DNA of 64,000 nt from Frondihabitans australicus (GTDB lineage Bacteria; Actinomycetota; Actinomycetes; Actinomycetales; Microbacteriaceae), in contig NZ_RBKS01000001.1 in NCBI RefSeq assembly GCF_003634555.1, positions 2,790,001-2,854,000 on the forward strand. Reading direction: 5' to 3'. The stretch's first letter is position 1, and every line of letters begins with the position of its first letter. Both the position numbers and the translations under genes were made by a program. This document shows positions 22,957 to 31,486 of the stretch, piece by piece. Below the pieces are notes generated by a model, which was not told where the DNA came from, did not search any database, and saw only the letters and a list, made by a program, of their open reading frames with translations.

Positions 22957-23004
22957 CCGAACGGCCGTCGAACCGCCCCACGGGGAGGTTCGACGGCCGT
23001 TCGG
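22957..23004 (-). terminator. Terminator between the two surface protein genes
   Basis: Perfect 18-base arms (22957-22974 and 22987-23004) around a 12-base loop, just after the stop of the smaller paralogue. It implies that the two genes are transcribed separately. Confidence 0.75.
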
Positions 23005-23025
23005 CGGTGTCGTGCGGCCGGTCGC

Positions 23026-24285
23026 CTAGCGGGCGGCGCGGCGGCGGCGGACGCCGGCCACGACGGTCAGCGCACCGCCGAGGGCCAGGAGCCCGGCGGC
23101 GAGGGAAAGCGGCGCGCTCGTGTTCGAGCCCGTGAACGCGAGCTCGGTGCCCGCGTCGCCGGCCGAGGCGGCTGCTACGGCGCCGGTGGTTCCGCCGGTG
23201 GTCGTGTCGCCGGATCCTGTGCCATCGGTGCCGCCCGGGCCGCGAGGCGTGCCGACGCCCGTGCCGCCGTCGGACGACTGGGTGTTCGACGCGAAGACGG
23301 TGCTGTTCTGGGCGGTGCCGCCGGTCGGGGTCCAGTCGACCTCAGCCTGGTTGAGGAACGTCTGCGCGGCGGTCTCGGCGCCGGTGGCGGCCGGGAGGCT
23401 CACCGAGTACTGGATCGAGTCGAGGTGGCCCTCGGCGACGGGGCCGAAGGTGACGGAGATCGCGGTGGGCGTGCACGACTGCGACACGGGGGTCGTCGGC
23501 GCGTAGCTGTCGACGAAGCCGCTGGCGCCGAACGTGCCGTCGAGGACCTGGAGGGTGTCGCAGTCGAAGGTCCACGACTGGCCGGCGGGCACCGAGTCGG
23601 TGATCGTCGAGCCGTCGAGCGCGCCCTCGGGTGTGACGACCGTGTAGGCGAGGAAGTCGGTCGGGTCGGTGCGGCCCTGGTCGCCGCGGGTGTAGTCGCC
23701 GTACTTGTTGGGCGCCGCGGTGTCGCCGACCGTGCCCGTCGGCGTGATCACGGTGGTGAAGCTGCGGCCGTCGTTCGTCGTCGACGTGAACGGCGTCGCG
23801 ACGCCGGACGGGGTCGAGTTGGTGTCGAAGTCGCTCTTCACGAAGGCGGTGCCGTGCGTGGCGATGTGGGTCGACGCGTAGGCCGTCATGGTGAACGTGA
23901 CGACCGACGGGCTGGTGTCGGACAGCGTGGCGGTGGCCACGACCGCGCCGGTGGCGGGGTCTTTCAGGGAGAAGCCGCCGGGGAGGTCTTTGAGGTGGCT
24001 GCTGAGGGTGAGCGTGAAGGTGTCGCCCGCCTTGGTGTTGTCGGGCACCTTCCAGTCGATGCTGGTGGTCAGCTGGCTTCCCTGCTCGGGGTTGGTCGGG
24101 CCGACGGTCACGTTCGAGATCGCACCCGAGATGACGGCGGCGGACGCAGGAGCCGAAAGCCCGACGGTGAGGCCGGCGACCGCGAGCGCACCGGCGCCGA
24201 GGAGGGCGAGCAGTCGACGTGCGGAACGGCGGCGGGGAGCGGGCAGAGACGTGTCGAGGGCGCGGGAGGACTGCGCGACAGGCAT
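23026..24285 (-). CDS. LAxTG-anchored surface protein, smaller paralogue
   Basis: A 419-residue secreted protein with a long signal peptide ending APASAA near residue 50 and an adhesin-like region about 51-330. It is clearly homologous to the neighbouring 582-residue protein (DWKVPDNTKAGDTFTLTL against DWKVPDGTQEGDTFTLTL, and shared PTDFL). It lacks the DUF11 module. The C-terminus is ELAFTG, a hydrophobic segment and RRRRAAR, a LAxTG sorting signal. The tandem pair probably arose by duplication. GAAGG precedes the ATG. A two-component response regulator gene lies directly upstream. Confidence 0.85.
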   Translation of the reverse strand: MPVAQSSRALDTSLPAPRRRSARRLLALLGAGALAVAGLTVGLSAPASAAVISGAISNVTVGPTNPEQGSQLTTSIDWKVPDNTKAGDTFTLTLSSHLKDLPGGFSLKDPATGAVVATATLSDTSPSVVTFTMTAYASTHIATHGTAFVKSDFDTNSTPSGVATPFTSTTNDGRSFTTVITPTGTVGDTAAPNKYGDYTRGDQGRTDPTDFLAYTVVTPEGALDGSTITDSVPAGQSWTFDCDTLQVLDGTFGASGFVDSYAPTTPVSQSCTPTAISVTFGPVAEGHLDSIQYSVSLPAATGAETAAQTFLNQAEVDWTPTGGTAQNSTVFASNTQSSDGGTGVGTPRGPGGTDGTGSGDTTTGGTTGAVAAASAGDAGTELAFTGSNTSAPLSLAAGLLALGGALTVVAGVRRRRAAR

Positions 24286-24404
24286 GAAGCAACCTTCGTG
24301 GATCGGGTAGGTGGCTCGGACCGGCCTCGGCGGTCCGTCTCGCTTTGGGTGAGCGTGGCGGATCGCGATCGTGCTGAGGCCTGCAGAGCCGACGGGTCCT
24401 CACA

Positions 24405-24427
24405 AGAATAACCCCCGAATGAGGGGT
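24405..24427 (-). promoter_or_regulatory. CCCC-GGGGG dyad and -10-like box before the smaller surface gene
   Basis: Minus-strand CACCCCTCATTCGGGGGTTA leads into TATTCT, a plausible -10, about 120 bases before the start. It lies within the 165-base gap after the response regulator gene. Confidence 0.45.
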
Positions 24428-24450
24428 GCGTCCGCCTCGAGAATCCGTGC

Positions 24451-25137
24451 TCAGCGGAGGGCGAGCGCCATCGCCTGCGCCCGCGTCGTGACGCCAAGCT
24501 TCGCGAAGATCGTGTTCACGTGCGCCTTTACGGTCGCGACGCTGACGAAGAGCGCCGCCGCGATCTCGGGGTTCGAGCGGCCCTCGGCGATGAGGGCGAA
24601 GACCTCGGCCTCACGGGGGGTGAGGGCCGGGTGCCGGGTGCGGAGGGTGTCGGCGTCGAGGGCTGCTGATCCTGCGCCCGGAGCCTCGGAGGGCTGCGGC
24701 GTCGCGCCGTGGGTGAGGCTCTGCACGAGGAGGGCTCCGACCGAGGCGTCGAACGTCGACTGGCCCGCGGCGACGGCGCGGATGGCGCTCGTGAGCTCGG
24801 TGCGGCCGGCGTCCTTCGTGAGGTAGCCGCGGGCGCCGGCCCGGAGTGCGCCGACGATCGACTCGTCGTCGGCGAAGGTCGTGAGCACGAGCACAGCCAC
24901 CTCGGGGTGCGCCGCGAGCACGCGCTGGGTCGCCTCCGCGCCGCCGAGCTCGGGCATGCGGAGGTCCATCAGCACGACGTCGGGTGAGAGCTCGTCGACG
25001 AGGCGCACCGCCTCGAGACCGTTCGACGCCTCCCCCACGATCTCGAAGCCGTCGACCAGCGACAGCAGGGTGACCAGTCCGTCGCGCACGATGGCCTGGT
25101 CGTCGGCCACCAGGATCCGGATGCCCGCCTCGCTCAT
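24451..25137 (-). CDS. NarL/FixJ-type response regulator
   Basis: A 228-residue regulator. The receiver domain covers residues 7-122 with the acidic pair DD near residue 12, the phospho-acceptor in VVLMDLRMPE near residue 58, and the Lys in GYLTKDAG near residue 108. The LuxR-type helix-turn-helix is at about 165-225 (LTPREAEVFALIAEGRSN, then VSVATVKAHVNTIFAKLGV). Its start overlaps the kinase stop as ATGA. The kinase gene is 5' and the surface protein gene is 3', so a role in surface protein control is a reasonable inference. Confidence 0.9.
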   Translation of the reverse strand: MSEAGIRILVADDQAIVRDGLVTLLSLVDGFEIVGEASNGLEAVRLVDELSPDVVLMDLRMPELGGAEATQRVLAAHPEVAVLVLTTFADDESIVGALRAGARGYLTKDAGRTELTSAIRAVAAGQSTFDASVGALLVQSLTHGATPQPSEAPGAGSAALDADTLRTRHPALTPREAEVFALIAEGRSNPEIAAALFVSVATVKAHVNTIFAKLGVTTRAQAMALALR

Positions 25138-26372
25138 GCTTGTCCCCCTCCGGCTGCCGCCGCTGCCGCACCCGCGACCAGCCGCACGTCGACGACGAAC
25201 CGGCCGCCCTGCACGCCGCCCGTGAGGGTCGACGCGTCGCCCAGCTCGGCGATTCGCTCGCGCATGCCGAGGAGTCCGTGGCCGCCGCCGACGCCGTCGC
25301 CCGGACCGGCCTCGCCCGGCACGGAGGCCGGCACGCGGTTGGAGATGACGGTGCGCAGGATCCCGGACGACTCACGCCCGAACACGACCGAGACGTCTTC
25401 GCCCGGTGCATGCCGCCGGGCGTTGCTCAGCGCCTCGCGGGTGATCGCGGCGAGAGCCCGCCGATGCGGCCCGTCGAGCGTGGCGAGCACGTCGACGTCG
25501 CCTTCGTACCGACCTTCGACGATGGTGCGGCCGCCGAGTCCGGCGTGCGCGTCGAGCAGGTGGTCGACGGCGTCGGGGGCGGCGAGGCTGTCGGCGGCGC
25601 GCGACTCCTGCGACGGGTCGCGGAGGGCGGCGACGGCGCGGCGCGCCTCGCCCAGCCCGTCGGCTGCGAGCGTGCGGGCGGCGGTCACGCGGGCGGCCGC
25701 CTCGTCGGTGCGGCCCGCCTCGAGCAGCGCGTCGACGGCGTCGAGCTGGATCACGAGGCCGCCGAGGCTGTGGGCGAGGACGTCGTGGATGTCGCGCGCG
25801 ATCGTGGCCCGGTCGGCGAGCAGCGCACTCCGCTCGTGTTCACGGTCGGCTTCGGCGCGGCGTTCGACGAGCTCGATCTCGCGATCCTGCGCCAGGACGG
25901 CCTGTCTGCGGCTGTAGCCGACCACGACGCCCAGCGCGAAGCCGGCGCCGCAGCCGAGCAGGAAGATGCCGGAGTACTGGGTGAGGAGGGTGGTCGCGGT
26001 GACGATCGCCATGCCGACGACGGCGAGGACGCCGGAGAAGGCGATCGGCCGGCGACGATCGGCGCCCGCACCCGAGACGGCGATGACCGCGGTGGTGATG
26101 AGGAGTCCCTGCGTGGGTGCCGCCATCAGCGAGCCGCCGACGAGCATGATGCAGGTCAGAATGTCGCGCGGGAGACCGCTCGGGAACCGCACCCGCACGC
26201 CCCAGGCGGCGAGGGCGATGCAGCCGATGACGGCGATGGTGGGCGTGAGTCCGCCCTCGATGGTGTGACCCGAGAGCAGCCAGTAGCCGACGACGAGCAC
26301 CCCGACCGTGTTGAGCCACGGGCCGAGGCCGGTCGGCCTGGCGAGCGAGGGCGGCATGGTCACGACAGACAT
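25134..26372 (-). CDS. Sensor histidine kinase, HisKA_3 type
   Basis: A kinase of 412 residues from the ATG at 26372, or 428 from a GTG at 26420 that overlaps the upstream stop; neither start has a strong ribosome site. Six membrane segments are seen within the first 180 residues. The HisKA_3 motif ATIARDIHDVLAHSLGGLVI carries the phospho-His near residue 210. The HATPase domain follows (ITREALSNARRHAPGEDVSV, and a GHGLLGMRERI box). It pairs with the overlapping response regulator gene. There is no sizeable sensor domain outside the membrane, so the signal may be in the membrane or at the wall. Confidence 0.88.
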   Translation of the reverse strand: MSVVTMPPSLARPTGLGPWLNTVGVLVVGYWLLSGHTIEGGLTPTIAVIGCIALAAWGVRVRFPSGLPRDILTCIMLVGGSLMAAPTQGLLITTAVIAVSGAGADRRRPIAFSGVLAVVGMAIVTATTLLTQYSGIFLLGCGAGFALGVVVGYSRRQAVLAQDREIELVERRAEADREHERSALLADRATIARDIHDVLAHSLGGLVIQLDAVDALLEAGRTDEAAARVTAARTLAADGLGEARRAVAALRDPSQESRAADSLAAPDAVDHLLDAHAGLGGRTIVEGRYEGDVDVLATLDGPHRRALAAITREALSNARRHAPGEDVSVVFGRESSGILRTVISNRVPASVPGEAGPGDGVGGGHGLLGMRERIAELGDASTLTGGVQGGRFVVDVRLVAGAAAAAAGGGQA

Positions 26373-26412
26373 CCTGCCCTGAACCACGCCGCCCTCGCCT
26401 TCGTCCGCAGGG

Positions 26413-26916
26413 TCAGACACGGCTCATGACCGGAGCCGCGGGGATCTTGGCGTCGAGCACGAGCGCCCGGGCCGCGCGGTTCACGGCGACCGTGAGGAGG
26501 ATCACACCGGTCGCGGTGACCAGGTGCGCCCCCATGAAGCCGCCCGCCACGTCGAGGCCGACGCGGACCGCGATGAGCACCAGCCACAGGGCGGCGCCGA
26601 GGCCGCCGGTGCGAGCCTGAATCAGGCGGCCCTTCGAATCGGCCTGCGTGGCGCGACGGAACACGGTGATGCGGCCCATGACGAGGCCGAGACCGACCGA
26701 GATGAGCAGCTCGACGCCGATGAAGGCGATGTCGACGCCGGTGATCGTGAGGCCCTTCGACATGTTCGCGATCGAGACGACGCCGATGACGGCGAGGATG
26801 ATCGGCATGCGCCAGAGGCTGGACCGGTCGACGTAGCTCCACCGCATCTGCCGGAAGGCGAGGAAGCCCACCAGGGCGATGCCGATGACGATGTTCGAGA
26901 GAAGCTGGATGCTCAC
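26413..26916 (-). CDS. Multi-pass membrane protein, DUF1453/CcdC-like
   Basis: A 167-residue protein from the GTG at 26916, preceded by GAAAGG; the longer upstream frame is not protein-like. Four to five hydrophobic segments are seen (IVIGIALVGFLAF, PIILAVIGVVSIA, AFIGVELLISVGLGLVMG, ALWLVLIAVRVGLDV, ATGVILLTVAVN). The overall pattern recalls DUF1453/CcdC-type membrane proteins, but the family call is tentative. It is the first gene of the operon with the two-component system and may be a membrane partner of the kinase. Confidence 0.55.
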   Translation of the reverse strand: MSIQLLSNIVIGIALVGFLAFRQMRWSYVDRSSLWRMPIILAVIGVVSIANMSKGLTITGVDIAFIGVELLISVGLGLVMGRITVFRRATQADSKGRLIQARTGGLGAALWLVLIAVRVGLDVAGGFMGAHLVTATGVILLTVAVNRAARALVLDAKIPAAPVMSRV

Positions 26917-26929
26917 TTCAGTGCCTTTC

Positions 26930-26957
26930 TGTGCGATCTGACGCTTGTGCGATCTGA
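26930..26957 (-). repeat. Direct repeat just upstream of the membrane protein gene
   Basis: TGTGCGATCTGA occurs at 26930-26941 and again at 26946-26957, a 16-base period, starting 14 bases before the GTG start. It may be an operator or part of the leader. Confidence 0.45.
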
Positions 26958-27091
26958 TGCGCCCTTCCGGGCGCTTTCGAGCTGATTCCAGCGTCGTCGA
27001 ACTGCCACCCCGGGCCCACCACCCGAGGGTGGAACCCGGGTGGAGATCTGCCACGGAGGCCGGGTGGGGGCGGGCGTGGCAGGCTGGACGG

Positions 27092-27955
27092 ATGGCTTCC
27101 TCAGGGCAGGACTCGGATCCTGCGCCCTCGATCACGATCGGCGCCGGTCAGGCCCGCATCGACCCCGACCGGTACAGCCTCGGCTCGTACACGCTCGTGG
27201 TCGACGGCACCCCGCAGTCGCACGTCGACCTCGACGACCCGTCGCACCTGGTGTTCGAGTACGTGCGCAGGATCGGGCACGCCATCGACCTCCTGCCGCC
27301 CGGCCCCATCACCGCCCTCCACCTGGGCGCCGGGGCGCTCACGCTGCCGCGCTACGTCGAGGCGACGCGGCCCGGGTCGCGGCAGCAGGTGATCGAGCTC
27401 GAGAAAGACCTGGTCGACCTGGTGCGGGCGTCGCTGCCGCTGCCGCGCGGGGCATCGATGCGGATCCGCTACGGCGACGCCCGAGAGGTGATGGAGCGCC
27501 TGCCGGCGGGGCTGCGGGGCACGGTCGACCTGCTCGTGGTCGACGTGTTCGGCGGCTCCAGGATCCCGGCGCACGTCACCTCGCTGGAGTTCTACCAGGC
27601 CGCCGCGGCGTTCCTGTCGCCGCGGGGCATGCTCGTGGTGAACTCCGCCGACGGCGCCGGCCTCGCCTTCGCGCGCGGGCAGGCGTCGACCGTGTCGGCG
27701 GTGTTCGAGTCGGTGGCGGCGGTGGCCGATCCCGGCACGCTCAAGGGGCGGCGGTTCGGCAACGTCGTGCTGATCGGGTCGCACGCGCCGCTGCCGATCG
27801 ACGAGATGCCGCGGGTCTACTCGGCGGACCCGCTGCCGGCGAAAGTCGTGGCCGGGCGCGAGCTGCGCGACTTCACGGCCGGGGCGCCGATCGTCACGGA
27901 CGCCACCGCGGTGCCGTCGCCCGAGCCCTCCCGGAGTGTGTTCGGGGGGAGGTAG
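27092..27955 (+). CDS. Spermidine synthase-like methyltransferase-fold protein
   Basis: A 287-residue protein, started at the ATG at 27092 rather than the more upstream ATG at 26945, whose extra residues look non-coding. It has a Rossmann-like AdoMet fold: ALHLGAGALTLPRYVEATRP near residue 72, an acidic strand end QVIELEKDLVDLVR, then GDAREVM and VDLLVVDVFGGSRIP. This is the pattern of spermidine synthase-like proteins common in actinomycetes. The catalytic Asp of true spermidine synthases cannot be confirmed, so the substrate is open. The GTTTY-type aminopropyl loop is not clear. Confidence 0.7.
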   Translation: MASSGQDSDPAPSITIGAGQARIDPDRYSLGSYTLVVDGTPQSHVDLDDPSHLVFEYVRRIGHAIDLLPPGPITALHLGAGALTLPRYVEATRPGSRQQVIELEKDLVDLVRASLPLPRGASMRIRYGDAREVMERLPAGLRGTVDLLVVDVFGGSRIPAHVTSLEFYQAAAAFLSPRGMLVVNSADGAGLAFARGQASTVSAVFESVAAVADPGTLKGRRFGNVVLIGSHAPLPIDEMPRVYSADPLPAKVVAGRELRDFTAGAPIVTDATAVPSPEPSRSVFGGR

Positions 27956-27995
27956 CGGCACCCGAACCAGCGGGCACAGCCCGGGGAGGTAGCGG

Positions 27996-28265
27996 CTACT
28001 TGTCGCCGGAGGCCGGCGGATCGGCGGGCGGCGCCTGGCCGCCGAGCAGGTCGCGGAGGTTCGCCTCGGCGTCGGCCGACGAGGCGGCGGCGGCCTCGAC
28101 GTTCGCCTCGGTGACGGCGCGCACGACCTCTTCGCGCTGCACCTTCACGCCGCGCGGCGCGTCGATGCCGACCCGGATGCCGTCGCCCCGGGAGTCGAGG
28201 ATCGTCAGCACGATGTCGTCACCGATGAGGATCCTCTCCCCGACCTTGCGCGTCAGCACCAGCAT
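27996..28265 (-). CDS. csrA: Carbon storage / translational regulator CsrA
   Basis: An 89-residue CsrA. The core MLVLTRKVGERILIGDDIVL and then IRVGIDAPRGVKVQREEV is fully conserved (residues 1-50), including the Leu4 and Arg/Val positions of the RNA-binding face. The tail of about 35 residues is longer than usual and Ala-rich. It is the last gene of the fliM-to-csrA operon, 60 bases after the flhF-like gene. In Bacillus CsrA represses flagellin translation and is sequestered by FliW; fliW is also present here at 60939-61388. Candidate target hairpins are annotated in three flagellar leaders. Confidence 0.95.
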   Translation of the reverse strand: MLVLTRKVGERILIGDDIVLTILDSRGDGIRVGIDAPRGVKVQREEVVRAVTEANVEAAAASSADAEANLRDLLGGQAPPADPPASGDK

Positions 28266-28325
28266 TCGGCCAGCCTAGCGGGGGCCGAACGAAAACGACG
28301 GAAACCGCGTCGGCGACCCGGCAGG

Positions 28326-29408
28326 CTAGGCGTCGCGCCAGACCGCGGGCAGCGCCAGCGTGTCGACCGTCTCGGGCGTCGAGGTGCTGTCGAGGCCGTG
28401 CACGGCGAGTCCGTCGGCGACCACGGCGCCGGTCGCCTGAGCGAACCAGCGCTCGGTGTCGGCGTGTTTGCGGCCGGCGTCGACGGCGATGAGCACCTGG
28501 TCGGCGGCGAGGGCCTCGACGATGGCGCCGGCGGCGGACGGCGCGGCGGCGTCCCAGCCGAGGGCGACGATCGTGGCGCGGTCGAGCTCGACCCCGGCGG
28601 CGCGCGCGTCGAGGGCCGAGCGGCGGTCGTCGACGGCGACGAAGCGGCCGTTCACGGCGGTCCCGGCAACACGCACCGAGGGCCGGGTGCCGGTCGACCC
28701 CTCGGCGATCGCCTGCGCCACGCCGAGCACGTCGGGCCGCTCGCCGAGCACCACGATGAGGTCCCCCGGCCCGTCGAGCAGGGCCGGCGCCTCCTGCCCT
28801 CCGAAGCGCGAGGGCGCAGGATCCGCGCCCACGCCGCCCGACTCCACGTTCTGCCGCTCTTCCCGAACCTGAGCCGCATGTCCTGGAGTCGAGCCGGGCG
28901 CGACCACGGGCGACGGAGCAGGCGCGGGGGCGGGCACCACGCCGTTGAACGCGAGGTCGTCCATGAGCTCGGCGAACGCGTCGGAGCGCGTCGAGACCTT
29001 CGGCTGGGGTGGCACGGGAGGGGTGCTGGGAGCTGCGGGAGACGGCTCCTGCGACCCGGTCAGGATGCCGTCGAAGCCCTCGTCGGCGTCGTCGGCGTCG
29101 GCCAGCAGCGCTGCGAGGCCGACGCGCTGGGCGGGCGTGGGCGCGAAGACCTCGTCGGCCGAGGCGCCAGGTCCGGTCGCAGGATCGGCGGCAGGCCGCC
29201 CGGCGGCACGACGACCCCGCTCGGGCAGCTCGACCGTCGCCTCGACGTACCGCTTCTGAAAGAGGCCGGCGATGCCGATGCCGCCGGAGGTGACGCGGGC
29301 GGCCTCGACGATGCGGGCGCGCGGGCCGTGCTCTTCGCGGACCCGGGCGGCGATCTCGTCGAGGGACCTGCCCTTCATCACGATGCGCTGCCCGGCCATG
29401 GTCACCAT
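28326..29408 (-). CDS. FlhF-like protein lacking the SRP-GTPase P-loop
   Basis: A 360-residue protein from ATG 29408 (or ATG 29399). The N-terminus (RIVMKGRSLDEIAARVREEH) matches the B domain opening of FlhF. A Pro/Ala/Ser-rich linker covers about residues 75-200. The C-terminal region resembles an NTPase fold (GDLIVVLGERPDVLGVAQAI, later DQVLIAVDAGRKHADTE). The expected GKTTT P-loop is absent, so it probably cannot hydrolyse GTP. It lies between flhA and csrA, where FlhF is usual, and no FlhG/MinD-like gene follows. It may set flagellar number or position without nucleotide switching, but this is inference. Confidence 0.6.
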   Translation of the reverse strand: MVTMAGQRIVMKGRSLDEIAARVREEHGPRARIVEAARVTSGGIGIAGLFQKRYVEATVELPERGRRAAGRPAADPATGPGASADEVFAPTPAQRVGLAALLADADDADEGFDGILTGSQEPSPAAPSTPPVPPQPKVSTRSDAFAELMDDLAFNGVVPAPAPAPSPVVAPGSTPGHAAQVREERQNVESGGVGADPAPSRFGGQEAPALLDGPGDLIVVLGERPDVLGVAQAIAEGSTGTRPSVRVAGTAVNGRFVAVDDRRSALDARAAGVELDRATIVALGWDAAAPSAAGAIVEALAADQVLIAVDAGRKHADTERWFAQATGAVVADGLAVHGLDSTSTPETVDTLALPAVWRDA

Positions 29409-29440
29409 GCTAGAACGCCCCGATCAGCCGCGACGCTGGC

Positions 29441-31486
29441 TCAGGCGACGAGCGACTCGGTCGCGCGGACGACGCCGATGGTCTCGATCGTGCCGTTCGC
29501 CGCGGTGGCCTCCTGGTACGAGAGCACCGGCAGTCCGCCGTTCTGCGCCGACACGAGGCGGCGGATCGCGGGGCGGAGCGCGGGGGCGCAGACGAGCACG
29601 GCCGAGACGCCGTTCTCCTCCGCCACGGCGACGGACTGCTTGAGCGACGAGAGGATCGCCTCGATGCGGTGCCCGTCGAGCAGGATCTGAGTGCCCTGCT
29701 CGCTGGGGCGCAGACCCTCGAGCAGCGACTGCTCGAGCACCGGGTCGATCATGATGACGCGCAGCTTGCCCTCGTCGAGGTACTGCGCGGCGAGCGCCGG
29801 GCCGAGCGATGCGCGGGCGGCCTCGATCAAGCCCTCGGGCTCGGTCGACACCTTGGCGCGGAGGGTGAGCGCCTCGCAGATGCGGCCGAGGTCGTTGATC
29901 GGGATCTGCTCCTGAAGGAGGCCCTGCAGCACGCGCTGCAGCTCGGCCATCGACAGCATCGACGGGATCAGCTCGTCGACGGCGGAGGCGTTGACGGTCT
30001 TGACCCCCTCGACGAGCACGCGGACGTCCTCGCGGCTGAGGAGGCGGGCGGCGTTGTTCGTGATCATCGACGACAGGTGGGTGACGAGCACCGACACCCG
30101 GTCGATGACGGTCGCGCCGGTCATCTCGGCCGAGTGGCGCATCTCGGACGGGATCCACTTTCCGGAAAGGCCGAAGACGGGCTCGACGGTGGCGATGCCG
30201 GGCAGGGCGTCGAGGTAGTCGCCGAGGGCGAGGACCTTGCCGGCGGGGGCGGTGCCTCGGCCGGCCTCGACTCCCGCGATCCTGATGCTGTAGGTCGACG
30301 GGGGCAGCTCGACGTTGTCGCGCGTGCGGACGGGTGGCACGACGACTCCCAGCTCGAGTGCGATCTTGCGGCGCAGCGCCTTGACGCGACCGAGGAGGTC
30401 GTCGCTGGCGCCCGACACCATGTCGACGAGGTCGGGGGCGAGCAGGATCTCGAGGGCGTGCACGCGCATCTGCTCGAGCAGGTCTTCGGTGGTCTCCTTC
30501 GGCGCCTCGGGCTGGGTGAGGGCGGCCAGCTCGGCGGCCTTCGCCTCGGCCGTGGCCTTCGCCTTGATGCGCTGGGCGATCACGATGAGGGTCGCGCCGA
30601 CGAGGAGGAACGGCACGATCGGCATGCCCGGGATGAACGCCATGCCGCAGGCGGCGATGCCGGCGATCATGACGGCCGTGCGCGACTGGGTGAGCTGCGA
30701 GCCAGCGGTCGAGCCGAGGTCGGACTCCGCGTTCGAGCGGGTCACGATCATGCCGGTCGACACCGCCATGAGCAGCGCCGGGATCTGCGAGACGAGGCCG
30801 TCGCCGATGGTGAGGATGCCGTACTTCGACAGCGCGTCGCCGATGGCGAGTCCGCCCGACATCATGCCGGTCGCGATGCCTCCGATGAGGTTGATGACGA
30901 TGATCAGGATTCCCGCGATCGCGTCGCCCTTGACGAACTTCGAGGCGCCGTCCATGGCGCCGTAGAAGTCGGCCTCCGCCGCCACCTCGGCGCGGCGCTT
31001 CTTCGCGATCGCGTCGGTGATGAGGCCGGCGTTGAGGTCGGCGTCGATGGCCATCTGCTTGCCGGGCATGGCGTCGAGGGTGAAGCGGGCGCCCACCTCG
31101 GCGACGCGCTCGGCACCCTTCGTGACCACGACGAACTGGATCACGACCAGGATCAGGAAGATCACCGAGCCGATGATGATCGATCCTGCGACCGCGACGT
31201 GCCCGAAGGCCTGGATCACGTCACCGGCGAACCCCTTCGAGAGCACGAGCCGCGTCGAGGCGACGTTGAGGCCGAGGCGGAAGAGCGTCGCGACGAGCAG
31301 CAGCGACGGGAACACCGAGAAGTCCATCGGCTTCTTCACGAACATCGTCGTGAGCAGGATCACCAGCGCCAGCAGGATGTTGCAGATGATCAGGAAGTCG
31401 AGCAGGAACGACGGCACCGGCACGACGAGCAGCAGGACGATTCCTACGACGCCGAGCGGCACTGCGAGCTTGGGGAGATTCTTCAT
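29441..31486 (-). CDS. flhA: Flagellar export gate protein FlhA
   Basis: A 681-residue FlhA of normal length. Eight membrane segments occupy the first 320 residues, including LFRLGLNVASTRLVLSKG and the FHIPEP-like loop region where VAAEADFYGAMDGASKFVKG is seen. The cytoplasmic nonameric-ring domain follows. It forms the export gate that receives substrates and couples the proton motive force. Its start overlaps the flhB stop by four bases (ATGA). Confidence 0.97.
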   Translation of the reverse strand: MKNLPKLAVPLGVVGIVLLLVVPVPSFLLDFLIICNILLALVILLTTMFVKKPMDFSVFPSLLLVATLFRLGLNVASTRLVLSKGFAGDVIQAFGHVAVAGSIIIGSVIFLILVVIQFVVVTKGAERVAEVGARFTLDAMPGKQMAIDADLNAGLITDAIAKKRRAEVAAEADFYGAMDGASKFVKGDAIAGILIIVINLIGGIATGMMSGGLAIGDALSKYGILTIGDGLVSQIPALLMAVSTGMIVTRSNAESDLGSTAGSQLTQSRTAVMIAGIAACGMAFIPGMPIVPFLLVGATLIVIAQRIKAKATAEAKAAELAALTQPEAPKETTEDLLEQMRVHALEILLAPDLVDMVSGASDDLLGRVKALRRKIALELGVVVPPVRTRDNVELPPSTYSIRIAGVEAGRGTAPAGKVLALGDYLDALPGIATVEPVFGLSGKWIPSEMRHSAEMTGATVIDRVSVLVTHLSSMITNNAARLLSREDVRVLVEGVKTVNASAVDELIPSMLSMAELQRVLQGLLQEQIPINDLGRICEALTLRAKVSTEPEGLIEAARASLGPALAAQYLDEGKLRVIMIDPVLEQSLLEGLRPSEQGTQILLDGHRIEAILSSLKQSVAVAEENGVSAVLVCAPALRPAIRRLVSAQNGGLPVLSYQEATAANGTIETIGVVRATESLVA

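Noticed and set aside
26945-27091. An upstream ATG at 26945 for the spermidine-synthase-like gene.
   Set aside because: The extra 49 residues are low in protein-like pattern and overlap the control region of the divergent operon. The ATG at 27092 fits better.
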